This document shows, piece by piece, positions 1-10,200 of a stretch of 40,078 nt of DNA. This DNA is from BMS3ABIN04 sp965554225. Lineage in GTDB: Bacteria > Bacteroidota > Ignavibacteria > Ignavibacteriales > Melioribacteraceae. Location of the stretch: positions 1-40,078 of the forward strand of contig CBEVZC010000016.1 in assembly GCA_965554225.1 (NCBI GenBank). Direction: 5' to 3'. The position numbers and the translations under genes are program-made. The notes beneath the pieces are model-generated. The model saw only the letters and a program-made list of their open reading frames with translations. It ran no database searches and had not been told where the DNA came from. Each line of letters starts with the position of its first letter. Positions within the stretch are counted from its first letter, which is position 1.

Positions 1-34
1 AATAAATAGTAGAATAACTTACAAAAAATTTTAA

Positions 35-1399
35 ATGATATTATTTAAATATATACTAAAAAATTTTTTCATCCCTTTTCTATTCGCCTTATTCACGCTA
101 ATGTCGGTATTCCTTCTTCAATTTTTAATGAAGATAGCCGACAGATTAATCGGGAAAGGTTTAAGTTTTTTTGTTATAGCAAAATTAATTACTTACAGCC
201 TTTCTTGGATGTTCGTACTTGCGGTTCCAATGGCAGTATTGATTGCTACGTTAATGGCTTTCGGATCGTTAGCACAAAATAATGAAATTGCGATTTTAAA
301 AGCAACCGGTGTTAGTCTTTACAAAATGATGATTCCTCCTCTTTTCGGAAGTATTATAGTTGCTTTACTTTTAATTCAATTTAATAATCATGTTTATCCA
401 AATGCCAACCACGAACTAAGAGTTCTAATGGAAGATGTTTCAAGACAGAAACCGATGCTTTCACTTGTTCCGGGCGTGTTTTCACAGGAAGTAAGACATT
501 ATTCAATTCTTGCTAAAGAGATAGAACCTAAAACTAATCTGCTTCATGATATAGTAATATATGATAACTCCGATCCATCGGAAACAAATATAATCACTGC
601 AAAAAGCGGTAAAATTTATTTATCACAAAATCAAAAGAAAATGATTTTGGACTTGCACAATGGAGAAATACATACAACAGAAAGAGTAAAAGAAGACAAC
701 TACAGGCGGTTAAAGTTTAAGAGATATAAACTCGCCATGGATGCAACTCAGTTTTCGTTTCAACAAACTACTTTTGATACAAGAAGAGGCGACAGAGAAT
801 TAGGTGCACCGGCAATGATACGATTTGTTGATAGTTTGAAGATTATATCTAACAAATTATATAAGGAAGTTGACAGTAAAATATTCCTACCGTTGCGTTC
901 TAATTCTTTCTCCGGGATTCGGCGTATTAAACCTAAAAAAGTAAATATGAGATTAGCATATCTCAGGGCTTCCGATATATTGAATGCAAAGCGCAATACG
1001 GTGCTTTCTATTTTTCGCAGAATCAAAAGTACAGAAACACGAATGGATAATTATAGGGTTGAAATTTATAAAAAGTATGCTATCCCTGTTGCATGTATTG
1101 TATTTGTTCTAATCGGAGTTCCATTAGGTACAATGACTAGAAAAGGAGGAATTGGAATAGCCGCTGCTTTAAGCTTGATATTCTTTTTAGTTTATTGGGC
1201 TTTTCTAATAGGCGGAGAGAAATTAGCTGATCGTGATATAATATCACCCTTTTGGGGAATTTGGAGCGCTAATATCTTTTTGGGAATATTCGGCATAATA
1301 CTAACTGTTAAAAGCGCTAAGGAACGTATAACTCTTAGCTTTGATTTTCTACAAAAACTTATCCCCAAGCAATGGAGATTTAACACTGAAGATTCTTGA
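35..1399 (+). CDS. lptF: LptF/LptG-family LPS export permease (first of pair)
   Basis: YjgP/YjgQ-family inner-membrane permease of 454 residues. With its partner and the LptB ATPase it should extract lipopolysaccharide from the inner membrane. The sequence shows the family layout: about three hydrophobic helices in the first 120 residues, a periplasmic beta-jellyroll stretch (about 130-250) and three helices in the last 120. A cytoplasmic-loop motif (NNEIAILKATGVS) sits near residue 85 and the GVPLGTMTRKGG turn before the penultimate helix; both are typical. The middle (about 255-330) is longer and more basic than in E. coli LptF. The ATG start has no clear Shine-Dalgarno sequence. The gene overlaps the next permease gene, so the two are probably translated together. 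LptF and LptG are paralogous, so which is which rests on gene order. Confidence 0.88.
   Translation: MILFKYILKNFFIPFLFALFTLMSVFLLQFLMKIADRLIGKGLSFFVIAKLITYSLSWMFVLAVPMAVLIATLMAFGSLAQNNEIAILKATGVSLYKMMIPPLFGSIIVALLLIQFNNHVYPNANHELRVLMEDVSRQKPMLSLVPGVFSQEVRHYSILAKEIEPKTNLLHDIVIYDNSDPSETNIITAKSGKIYLSQNQKKMILDLHNGEIHTTERVKEDNYRRLKFKRYKLAMDATQFSFQQTTFDTRRGDRELGAPAMIRFVDSLKIISNKLYKEVDSKIFLPLRSNSFSGIRRIKPKKVNMRLAYLRASDILNAKRNTVLSIFRRIKSTETRMDNYRVEIYKKYAIPVACIVFVLIGVPLGTMTRKGGIGIAAALSLIFFLVYWAFLIGGEKLADRDIISPFWGIWSANIFLGIFGIILTVKSAKERITLSFDFLQKLIPKQWRFNTEDS
1374..1388 (+). promoter_or_regulatory. Ribosome binding site and CTG start of lptG
   Basis: GGAG at 1374-1377 is followed by an 8-base spacer and CTG at 1386, all inside the end of lptF. 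No ATG, GTG or TTG lies at the family-typical position. The upstream TTG at 1341 would add 15 residues not expected in LptG. Confidence 0.5.
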
Positions 1400-2468
1400 T
1401 AAATATAGTACCAAACAGTTCCTTCAAGTTATTCTATTCGGGTTACTCACATTCCTATTAATTTTCGTAATTATAGACTTAATGGAAAACCTTGATGATT
1501 TTATAGATCATGATGTTCCACCGCATATTATTCTACAATATTATTTCGTTTTTATTCCTGAGATTACTCGTCTAATGCTTCCGGTAAGTGTGCTTTTGGC
1601 TGCTCTCTTCACTGCCGGGAAAATGTCTTCATTAAATGAACTTACGGCAATTAAATCGAGCGGTATAAGTCTATATAGATATACGGCTCCTTTCCTTGTC
1701 ACAGCGCTTATAATAAGTTTATTAGCAATTTATTTTGGGGGTTATGTTGTTCCCCTTGCAAATAAGCATAAGGTTTATATTGAAAGAAGTTATATGAAAA
1801 AAGGAATAATAAGAACCGGAAGTAATATTTTCTTCCAAGACAGTCCCACACGAATTGTAACAATATCATACTACGATATCCTGAACAACAAAGCTAATAG
1901 AGTAAGCATTGAAGATTTTAACAAAACTGATCCGACAGTAATAGATGCAAGAGTTGATGCTAAAATGATGAAATATGACTCAACAAAAAGGGATTGGGTT
2001 TTGCATAGAGGAATTAAGCGCATATTCGGCAATACCACTGAAAAGGTTGTGAAATTTGATTCAATGAGAATAAACGATTTGAATTTTACACCAAGCGAAG
2101 TAATAAAGAAACAGAGGAAACCCGAGGAGATGACGCTAAGTGAATTAAAAGATTACGAAACCGATTTATTAAATGCCGGTAACGATCCTACTAGAATTGA
2201 AATTGAGTATGATTCAAGAATTGCTTTTGCTTTTGCTAATTTTGTAGTTGTTTTGTTTGGACTTACAATCTCATCAAATAGGCGAAGAGGCGGCTTAGCA
2301 GTACAATTCGGGATAAGTGTTTTGTTTACCTTTATATATTTAGTTTTGATGAAAATAAGTGTGGCATTCGGAAAGAATGGTTTACTAGACCCTTTATTAA
2401 CTGCATGGGGAGCAAATATATTGTTTTTAATAGCCGGTATAGTTAATCTAGTAAGAGTTCGAAAATAA
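1386..2468 (+). CDS. lptG: LptF/LptG-family LPS export permease (second of pair)
   Basis: Second YjgP/YjgQ permease, the expected heterodimer partner of the preceding gene in the LptB2FG exporter. It has three N-terminal helices, a periplasmic domain (about residues 110-260) and three C-terminal helices with the typical SSNRRRGG turn. The frame is open from a TTG at 1341, but family members normally begin MKILDRY. A CTG at 1386 gives exactly MKILDKY and lies 8 bases after a GGAG at 1374-1377, so I place the start there. That leaves a 14-base overlap with lptF. The gene ends 29 bases before a convergent gene, and no hairpin is visible in that gap. Function is confident; the start codon is inferred. 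Confidence 0.87.
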   Translation: MKILDKYSTKQFLQVILFGLLTFLLIFVIIDLMENLDDFIDHDVPPHIILQYYFVFIPEITRLMLPVSVLLAALFTAGKMSSLNELTAIKSSGISLYRYTAPFLVTALIISLLAIYFGGYVVPLANKHKVYIERSYMKKGIIRTGSNIFFQDSPTRIVTISYYDILNNKANRVSIEDFNKTDPTVIDARVDAKMMKYDSTKRDWVLHRGIKRIFGNTTEKVVKFDSMRINDLNFTPSEVIKKQRKPEEMTLSELKDYETDLLNAGNDPTRIEIEYDSRIAFAFANFVVVLFGLTISSNRRRGGLAVQFGISVLFTFIYLVLMKISVAFGKNGLLDPLLTAWGANILFLIAGIVNLVRVRK

Positions 2469-2497
2469 ATCAGTTGACTTTTCTATCTCAATAAAAA

Positions 2498-3934
2498 TTA
2501 AAATTTCCATCTGCTGCCGAGAGAAACACCAATTCGTTTTGCGTCGTTAGCCATTACGATTGATTGGAAATCACTGGCTGCAAAATTAAATTCCACGATA
2601 CCTGCATCCAGTCCGAAACCGAATCCCCAATGAAATTTATCTCTTCCGCCAATAGAAACTCCTGAACGAATTGGGAACCATTTAAAAGGCACCCATTCAA
2701 ATCCTAAAGAAAATCTCGGTTTAGTAGAATTAGACGGTTGGCTGTTAAATCCTTGATTGAATCCAAATAGAATTAACATTTTGCCCGGGAAATGACCGTG
2801 AATAAACTTATCCAATTGCATCCCAACTCCAAAATGAAGAGCAGATGGCAAACCAGTAGAAAAATTGTTTACAAATTGTCCTTCACCGGTAAAAGCATTA
2901 GAAAGTGAATCTACCATAGTTGAATCTGTTAAATCGCTAAAAAGAAATTCTCCCCCTGCAGTATATTCAGCTGCATCTTTATCCCAAGTAATACTTCCAA
3001 TATTTGTAATGGATAAACCAAACGACCACACATTATTTAATTTACCTGAAACACCCAAATCAAATCCAAACCCATGACCCGCAGGTATGTTAAAGAATCC
3101 AGCACTAGATTCTTTAGTAACGTCACCTTCAAAATCATATTTAACTCCAAAACTTGGTGAAAAAGCTGCATCCAATAAATTATTACTATTAACTTTGATT
3201 GAATAATCATTTAGAGTTTTCACTGTAGTATTAGTCTCTTGAGCACCTGCATAGGCAAAACCTTGAACCAGTTTAATAGAAATTCCGACAGTCAGTTGCT
3301 TTAAAAATTTCCTGGAAACTCTGCTTATATCTCTTGCATAACTTAATGAATACTCACGCAGGTACCAGAATTTAAAATCCAAATCACTTAAATCATAAGT
3401 TCTATTGACTTCATTACCATCTAAGAAAAAATTAACTAAGTCCAAAGGTATGTCGCCCTGTGCCGAAATTTTATCGCTCATAGAAAAACCGAATGCACCA
3501 ATTTTGGGATTAAGATTAATCGTAAAAGCAAAAATTACTGAAGATACATCGGAAGCAAAACCTGTTCCATTACTAAATAAATCCCTAAATTTTTGTTTAT
3601 CACTTATATTCAAATATTTTCCTACTGTTTCCCCTAAAGCATTTTGCTCACCCGAAAAGAAATAGTTATAATCATTTATACTTAGGAAATCATTCCCGGC
3701 AAATACATTCAAGTTAGGCAAAGGAAATACTGTTGCTAATTGAATACTATTTGTTTCACTAAGTACAAGATTTGCTGGATTAGCACCTAAGCTATAAACT
3801 CCTCTCGAAGATACAGTAGATATTTTCCCTAATGCAATTGATCGTGCATCGCCGTTACCAATTGAACCGAAACCTTGAGCAAATGCAAAATTTGTAAATA
3901 ACAATAGTATTGAAAAAGTCCTGAGAATTTTCAT
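2498..3934 (-). CDS. Outer-membrane beta-barrel protein (DUF5723/PorV-like)
   Basis: Exported protein of 478 residues with a clear signal peptide (MKILRTFSILLLFTNFAFAQ). A glycine- and aromatic-rich alternating sequence and a C-terminal aromatic residue (SRWKF) suit an outer-membrane barrel. Near the N-terminus, DARSIALGKISTVSSRG...ANPANL resembles the GARGVALGSSVLTTSQG...WNPANL motif of the PorV-like gene at 31191-32207, suggesting the same broad FadL/PorV-type fold. I chose ATG at 3934 because GGTGG at 3946-3950 precedes it by 11 bases. A TTG at 3952 in the same frame would put the signal peptide further in. It is the last gene of a three-gene set with the lipoprotein and T9SS cargo upstream. 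Transport or T9SS shuttle function is not proven. Confidence 0.72.
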   Translation of the reverse strand: MKILRTFSILLLFTNFAFAQGFGSIGNGDARSIALGKISTVSSRGVYSLGANPANLVLSETNSIQLATVFPLPNLNVFAGNDFLSINDYNYFFSGEQNALGETVGKYLNISDKQKFRDLFSNGTGFASDVSSVIFAFTINLNPKIGAFGFSMSDKISAQGDIPLDLVNFFLDGNEVNRTYDLSDLDFKFWYLREYSLSYARDISRVSRKFLKQLTVGISIKLVQGFAYAGAQETNTTVKTLNDYSIKVNSNNLLDAAFSPSFGVKYDFEGDVTKESSAGFFNIPAGHGFGFDLGVSGKLNNVWSFGLSITNIGSITWDKDAAEYTAGGEFLFSDLTDSTMVDSLSNAFTGEGQFVNNFSTGLPSALHFGVGMQLDKFIHGHFPGKMLILFGFNQGFNSQPSNSTKPRFSLGFEWVPFKWFPIRSGVSIGGRDKFHWGFGFGLDAGIVEFNFAASDFQSIVMANDAKRIGVSLGSRWKF

Positions 3935-3953
3935 TTTAATAAATTCCACCAAT

Positions 3954-5996
3954 CTAAAACTCCACTTTGTAACCTGCTTCAGCTTTTATGCGGAAAGAGA
4001 TCTTATTGTTTATATTAAATTTAACAGGTTGTATATTTTCACCTGAAGTTTGAAATTTGAAATCGATCAGCAGATACGGATTATTTAAAAATTTCTGAAT
4101 ATCATCTCCTTTTAACTCAATTTGTTCTGTAGTTTCTCCCGCATTTTGAACATTTCCATTTTGATCAACTGTTGGTGCAGGAATTGTTAATGCTGAAATT
4201 GAATTATGTGACGGAGGAAGATTTAATACCGGATTAAAACCATCATTTAAAACTTTACCTTGGAAAGATATTGAAACCGGAATTTCATTTTGGAAAGTAA
4301 ATGTTACTTTTCCATAATTAACTTTATCTATATCTTTTTGATCTATACTGCCAAAATCAATTTCAACCGTATCTACTATTTCTCCGCCTGATATTCCAAC
4401 ATCAAGCGGTATTTCAAAATCCACACTACCATAAACGGAATCGTCTCTTGTAACACTTCCAACTTCATAATTAGGATTTACAAATGAAGTACCTTCAACC
4501 TTAAATTGATCCGGCAACTTATCCGAGAACCCATTTAACAGACTTGCAAGATTAAGTTTAACCGGTTGTGTTGAGGGTAATAAAATATTTTGTAAAGGTA
4601 ATTCACTATTCTTCAATCCATTCGTACCAATTATCTTTCCATTAACTTCAACATCTAAATTGGCAGAGGACATCAAGTTCAAAGTAAGATCAGCACTATT
4701 AAAATTAATTGAACCAAACTTAAATTTGTTGTTAAAATCTCCTAAATCCAACATAAAATTTGTCGGCAGAAAAGCAAATCGAGTAGGTTTAAGTTGACCG
4801 GAAATTGATTGAAAATAAAGTTTACTAAAATTTACTTGTAAAGCGATACTGTCGTTTTTACTTATTGTTACCGGAACGTCACTAGAGACGGTAGTAACAT
4901 CAACCGAATAGTTCATTTCATTTGAAGGATTACCGGATGAATCGGCAGTTACTATTTTCCAGCCTTTCAAACTTGGTATCTGTACCAACTTTGTTTTTTC
5001 CCCGCCTCTGAAAAGCACACTTAATTTATAAGGATTGTCGCCGGCATCCAGTAAATTATCGAAAGTAATATCGGCATTTAAGTCAACGTCTATATCATTT
5101 GTAACAACAATAGAAGCATTTCCATCAAAGATTTCAGCCGATTCCAATTTAGTTGAGTCGTCTAAAATCAAACTATTTGTAAAACTTATTTTCTGTTCGG
5201 GAATAACAGCAGTTGCTTTTGAAACAATAAGATTTGTAAAAACTGCAAATACCTGAGTTCCGGCTTCTACCGGAACTTGAACTTTTTGTCCGTTACTTCC
5301 GGGCGAGTAAATAGTGCCATGATACTCAATAGAATCTAATACCGTTTTTCCCGAAACATCAAAATGTAAATCTTCATGAGATAGAGCCGGTATTCTTATC
5401 CAATCTCTGACGGCATTAGATGTATCTGCAATTATACTTTGATCAGCTGCATTACGAATTTCTATACCACGTAGCGTAATTGGAACCGGTAAAATATTTA
5501 TAACTGTAATATTCAGCGTTCCACGGTCAAAAGTTGCAGATTCTATTTTGTCATATCCTTTAAATCCAATTGTCACATTTCCTTCTTGTTCAGGAAAAAC
5601 TTGAAAACTACCTGATGTTACGTTTGTCGTCCAATCTTCAACTCTTATTCCTGTTTGAATAACTGCCGGAAAATTTAGTTCTATCGGACCGACCACCTCT
5701 GATGCCGAGGTTGAAAACGGCTCTATAGACAAATTATCACCGAGAGTTATTTTTTCAATCGGTTGGTTATCACCGAAATACAATAAACCTAAATTTTCGG
5801 CGGTGGTATAAGAATGTACAAAAGTAGTATCTTTATCTATTGCTTCTTTCAGTGTATAAGTTTTATTTGCAACCGGAATATGAAGTTGAACATCCCACGA
5901 AGGAGTCACAAAATCTTTTGGCGCATCAAAACACCCGCTAAGTAAATAGATATTGATTAAAATTATCACTAAAATATTAAAAAACTTTCTAAACAC
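3954..5996 (-). CDS. Large outer-envelope lipoprotein, function unknown
   Basis: A 680-residue lipoprotein. The signal peptide ends in the lipobox LLSGC, so Cys22 should be lipidated. The rest looks all-beta, with many threonine/valine/asparagine-rich alternating segments such as VTISKNDSIALQVNF. This suggests stacked immunoglobulin-like or jelly-roll domains, but I recognise no named family. There are no catalytic motifs. The start is GTG at 5996, supported by AGAGGA a few bases upstream. Its stop lies about 20 bases before the barrel gene and it follows the T9SS cargo gene by 38 bases, so the three are probably co-transcribed and may form one surface assembly. A scaffold or adhesin role is inference only. 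Confidence 0.7.
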   Translation of the reverse strand: MFRKFFNILVIILINIYLLSGCFDAPKDFVTPSWDVQLHIPVANKTYTLKEAIDKDTTFVHSYTTAENLGLLYFGDNQPIEKITLGDNLSIEPFSTSASEVVGPIELNFPAVIQTGIRVEDWTTNVTSGSFQVFPEQEGNVTIGFKGYDKIESATFDRGTLNITVINILPVPITLRGIEIRNAADQSIIADTSNAVRDWIRIPALSHEDLHFDVSGKTVLDSIEYHGTIYSPGSNGQKVQVPVEAGTQVFAVFTNLIVSKATAVIPEQKISFTNSLILDDSTKLESAEIFDGNASIVVTNDIDVDLNADITFDNLLDAGDNPYKLSVLFRGGEKTKLVQIPSLKGWKIVTADSSGNPSNEMNYSVDVTTVSSDVPVTISKNDSIALQVNFSKLYFQSISGQLKPTRFAFLPTNFMLDLGDFNNKFKFGSINFNSADLTLNLMSSANLDVEVNGKIIGTNGLKNSELPLQNILLPSTQPVKLNLASLLNGFSDKLPDQFKVEGTSFVNPNYEVGSVTRDDSVYGSVDFEIPLDVGISGGEIVDTVEIDFGSIDQKDIDKVNYGKVTFTFQNEIPVSISFQGKVLNDGFNPVLNLPPSHNSISALTIPAPTVDQNGNVQNAGETTEQIELKGDDIQKFLNNPYLLIDFKFQTSGENIQPVKFNINNKISFRIKAEAGYKVEF

Positions 5997-6034
5997 TATT
6001 TCCTCTTAAGTTTCAATTACAGCATTTTTAGATA

Positions 6035-7000
6035 CTATTTAGAAAGTATCATTTTCTTTGTCGAAGTAAATCCTTTAGTCTTCAAACGGTAGAAATAAAT
6101 TCCCGAAGCAAGATTCTCTGCATTAAATGATACTTCGTAAGTTCCTCTATTTTGATAACCGGAAACAAGGTTTGAAACTTTGTTACCCAGAATATCATAA
6201 ATTGTAAGACTTAAATCTCCTGAACTTGGAATACTGTATTTTATTTTTGTTGTTGGATTAAAAGGGTTCGGATAATTTTGATTTAATTGATATCCAGTTG
6301 GAATTCCATCTAATTTTTCAACTTCTATTCCAGTCACATAAATATTCCCTCTTCCACCCCCAATTTTGGAAAGGTGAATTCCTTCAAAACAAACCGAGTC
6401 AGGTGTATTTATTGTAGTTATTCCGTCTTCAGTCCAATCGGATTTACCAAAATAAGCGAAAGCTAATGTATCATCCTGAGATATTCCTATAATATCTAAA
6501 AAGTTATCAAATGCCGAAGTCTTTGGGATACACAAGCGTGCTTTAAAACCATCATTAAAATAGTAATTAGAATCTTCGGGGATAAAGTTTGAATCCGGCA
6601 ATTCCCAAATTCTCATTTCAAAATACGCAAATAATGTGTCTCCGTCACTTCCTTTAGGAAGGTAAGTATTAGAATTAGGATCTAAATTCCTAATGTATAT
6701 TTTTAGAACAATATCTTTATTCAAAGCTCCAAAATCAATATGGAATTTTCCACCAACAAGAGCGTTATAAAGATCTTGGTAATTCGAAAAATCAATGGGT
6801 GATGAAGGAAGAGTTGCTTCCGGAATAATAAAACTGCCACCTTCATAAAAAGCTCCCGAGTCAATTCTTGTATCGAACGTACCAAATTGGAGAGACTGTT
6901 CCATAAATAAACGATACTCAACTTTGTTGGTATCTTGCCCAAACACATTATTTACGAAATAAAGAAGGGCAACTAATGTAAAAATTGTTATTTTCCTCAT
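6035..7000 (-). CDS. Secreted protein with T9SS type A sorting domain
   Basis: A 321-residue secreted protein. A signal peptide (MRKITIFTLVALLYFVNNVFGQ) is followed by about 210 residues of unrecognised beta-rich sequence. The C-terminal domain (about 235-321) is a textbook type A T9SS sorting signal: NQNYPNPFNPTTKIKYSIP, then LTIYDILGNKVSNLV, ASGIYFYRLK and a final KKMILSK. Such tails direct cargo through the type IX translocon, after which they are usually cleaved and the protein anchored or released. ATG at 7000 is preceded by GAGAGGA. A TTG at 7012 is in frame but sits inside that binding site, so I reject it. It is the first gene of the operon with the lipoprotein and barrel. Cargo status is confident; the activity of the N-terminal part is unknown. 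Confidence 0.85.
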   Translation of the reverse strand: MRKITIFTLVALLYFVNNVFGQDTNKVEYRLFMEQSLQFGTFDTRIDSGAFYEGGSFIIPEATLPSSPIDFSNYQDLYNALVGGKFHIDFGALNKDIVLKIYIRNLDPNSNTYLPKGSDGDTLFAYFEMRIWELPDSNFIPEDSNYYFNDGFKARLCIPKTSAFDNFLDIIGISQDDTLAFAYFGKSDWTEDGITTINTPDSVCFEGIHLSKIGGGRGNIYVTGIEVEKLDGIPTGYQLNQNYPNPFNPTTKIKYSIPSSGDLSLTIYDILGNKVSNLVSGYQNRGTYEVSFNAENLASGIYFYRLKTKGFTSTKKMILSK

Positions 7001-7263
7001 AATTCCTCTCAAAAGGTTAATTTTAATAAAATAATTTGCTTTTTTTGATCTAAAAAATTTTAAAAATCTGAAGAATGTTTCTTTTTAAAACATTCCGACC
7101 TAATAATGTGACAAAAATCATACCATATTGTGTATTACCAAGTAAATTTCATCTTATTTCATAACTAAAAAACTATAGTTATTAATAACTAGCAATTTTC
7201 AAAAAGTCACCAGGTTTGTATGTGAAAATAATCGAATATAATAATGATTTGTTTAGGTAAGTT
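7001..7263. promoter_or_regulatory. Intergenic control region between cyclase gene and T9SS-cargo operon
   Basis: This AT-rich gap must hold the end of the cyclase transcript and the promoter of the downstream operon. It contains a hairpin (7073-7095), a CRP-like inverted pair TGTGA-N6-TCATA (7107-7122), and a perfect 14-base palindrome AGTTATTAATAACT (7177-7190) overlapping AACTATAGTT (7171-7180). No clear Bacteroidota TAnnTTTG -7 box was found on the minus strand. No coding frame is supported here. Confidence 0.4.
7073..7095 (-). terminator. Possible terminator hairpin after the adenylate cyclase gene
   Basis: An 8-bp perfect stem (GAATGTTT / AAACATTC) with a 7-base loop lies 170-190 bases beyond the cyclase stop codon. 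On the minus strand it is followed by a mixed TTCAGATTTTT stretch. The stem is AT-rich and far from the gene, so this is a weak call. Confidence 0.3.
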
Positions 7264-10200
7264 TTATGCAGTATATAATGATTTTAATTCGGTTTCTCTC
7301 TCTTTTTTTATACCTCTTACGAAATACATATCAACAAATCCTTTTCCTTTAGCATCTATTTTTCCTCTGTACTGGCACTCAAAATAATCGCGGACAAGCA
7401 TATAAGTATATCCTGATATATTAACTTCGCCGGGTTCACCGGAACTTTCCATCCTACTGGCAATATTAACCGTATCACCCCAAATATCGTAAGTAAATTT
7501 TTTGGTTCCTACAACTCCGGCAATAACACTACCCGTATGGATTCCAAGTCTCATTTCCCATTTTATAGCAGAAGTTTCATTCCTTTTTGCAATAAGATTT
7601 TTCATCTCAATCGCAGCGCTCACAACTCTAATAGCGTGATTTTCATTTTCTTCCGGTAAACCGGAAGCTGCCATATAAGAATCTCCAACGGTTTTAAGTT
7701 TTTCTAGTCCGTAGTTTTCTACTATTTCGTCAAACTCTCTAAAAATATCATTCAGTTCATCTACCAAACTTTCTGCCGGAAGTACTGATGCAGTATAAGT
7801 AAAATCTTTAAAATCTGTAAAAATAATTGAGACGTGTTTAAATTCTCTCGGACGAACCTTCCCATCTTTCTTTAATTCCTCAACCAACGTTGCCGGCAAT
7901 ATATTAAGCAGTAATTCATCAGATTTATTTTTCTCAACTTCTAATTCTTTTGTTCTATCTTTTACCATTTCACCCAATTCAATATTCCGTTTACGCACTT
8001 GCTGAGTTTTATAATAATAAATATTATAAATCAAAAGTAAAACAAAAAGAACAGCCAAAGTTATAAACCACCATGTTAAATAGTATGGAGATTTAATAGT
8101 AAATGTACTTAATATATAATTCTTACTTTCCATACCGTCACTATCGCGCACCTTAACTTCAAACGAATAATGACCGGGTGGCAAAGCTCTGTAAGAAACT
8201 TTATGCTCATGTGTTTTGGACCATTTATCCTCAATTCCGTCCAGTTTTATTTCGTAAATAATTTTATCAGGCTGATTAAATACAATTGTAAAAAAATCGA
8301 ATGTGATGTTATTTTGATTGTATTTTAATTCCTTATTAAAAATATTCCCGAATACGTCCTCTCTATTACCGTCGGAAATTTTCACACTTTTCATTAAAAT
8401 ACGCTGATCTGTTTTTCGCGCTTTTTTATTCGGATCAATTTTGATTACACCTTTTTGAGTACCAAACCACAAATATCCTCTACTATCTTTAAGGTAAGAA
8501 CCTTGATTGAATTCTTTAAATGGTAAACCATCTGATTTAGTATAATACCTAAAAGCAGCTGCACCTTTTTTATCATAATTAAGATAATCGAACATTGTTA
8601 AACCATTTGTCGTACCAATATAGAGAATGCCTCTATCTTCAACTGCAAAGTAACAAACATTAGATGATAACCCGGATTTTTTAGTAAAGTTAGTAAATTT
8701 TTTACCATCGTATTTAATAAGTCCCATCCCGTTAGTAGCAAACCAAAAATTTCCAATTTGATCTTGCGTTATCGTGAATACTTCATTTGTAGACATGCCA
8801 TTTTTTGTATTAAGAAAGGTAAACTTTCTTCCATCGTATTTAACAACACCCTTAGTCTCCGTTGCAAACCACAAATCTCCGTTCCGGCTTTCATAAATAT
8901 CATTTACCCAACCATCGCCAAAGCTGACTGTAGAATCAAAAGAATTTGATATTTTATTTTCCAATCTATCAAATTTACTTATTCCCCCTTCGCAGCCAAA
9001 CCAAATATTATTATTTCTGTCTTCTTCAATCGAAATAATCCTATTGTTATATAACCCTTCATTTATTGTTAAATTGGTCGCTTGACTGTCGTGAAAACGT
9101 GTTAAACCGCTAAATGTACCAACCCAAAGATTTTTGTAATTATCAAAAAGCATTGACGATGTGTTATTACTAATTAAACCATTTTTGGTTGTAATATATT
9201 TAATTGATTTTTTTGAAAGTTCAGTTATACCGGCTCCGTAATGTCCAAAATAAATTGAATAGTCTGCACCTTCACTTATTGCAAAGACAGCATCATCGGC
9301 TAAACCATTGGATTTGTCATAAATTTCAAACCAGTCGGCAGGCAGGCGGCTTAGGCCGTCTAAAAATGTCCCAAACCAAATATCTCCGCGTTTATCTAAA
9401 AATGAAGATTGAACAAACCATCTTTTTGAGCCGCGCTTTCCATACATTTTGAATTTTTGGCCGTCAAATTTTGCTATACCGGCTCCGTAAAGTCCAAACC
9501 AAATATTTCCATAAATATCTTCAACTATTGTTCTTACTTCGGCTCGCGGGACTCCATTGATTGATGTAAAGTTAGTAAACTTTCCGTCTTTAAATTTTGA
9601 GATTCCCCTTTTAGTGCCGATCCAAATATTCTGTTTGGAATCTTGATACAGCGAGATAGCATAGTTATTTACCAGTCCACTGTTAGTTGTGAAAGATTTA
9701 AATTTATGACCGTTATATTTAACTATCCCACGTCCCCAAGTAGCAATCCATAAATTACCCTCAGTATCCGTTAGAATACTTCTGGTTTTATTTGATGGCA
9801 ACCCGTTTCTAATGTTATAGTTTGTAAAAACACTATCTTGTAATTTGGTTATCCCTTTAGCTCTAGTAGCAAACCAGATTGCTCCGCTTGTATCTTGCGT
9901 AATAGAGTATATATAATTATCGGCTAATCCATCATTTTTTGTATAATTTACAAATTTATCATTAGCATATTTTGAAACTCCGCTAGTAGTTCCCATCCAA
10001 ATGTTTTTCTCTTTATCTAAGAAAAGTGTTCTTACACCGGTACCGACAAGACCATCTTCCAAACCAAATATTTTAAAATTATTACCGTCAAATCTGGCAA
10101 CGCCGGCCTCCGTTCCTACCCAAATAAAACCGACCGAATCCTGGACAATAGAGAAAACGGTATTCTGAGGAAGCCCATCATCGGCAGTATAATTTTGCAA

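Noticed and set aside
8700..10200. DNA repeat array
   Set aside because: The recurring similarity is explained by propeller blade codons in the protein; spacing and sequence are not regular enough for a repeat array or CRISPR.
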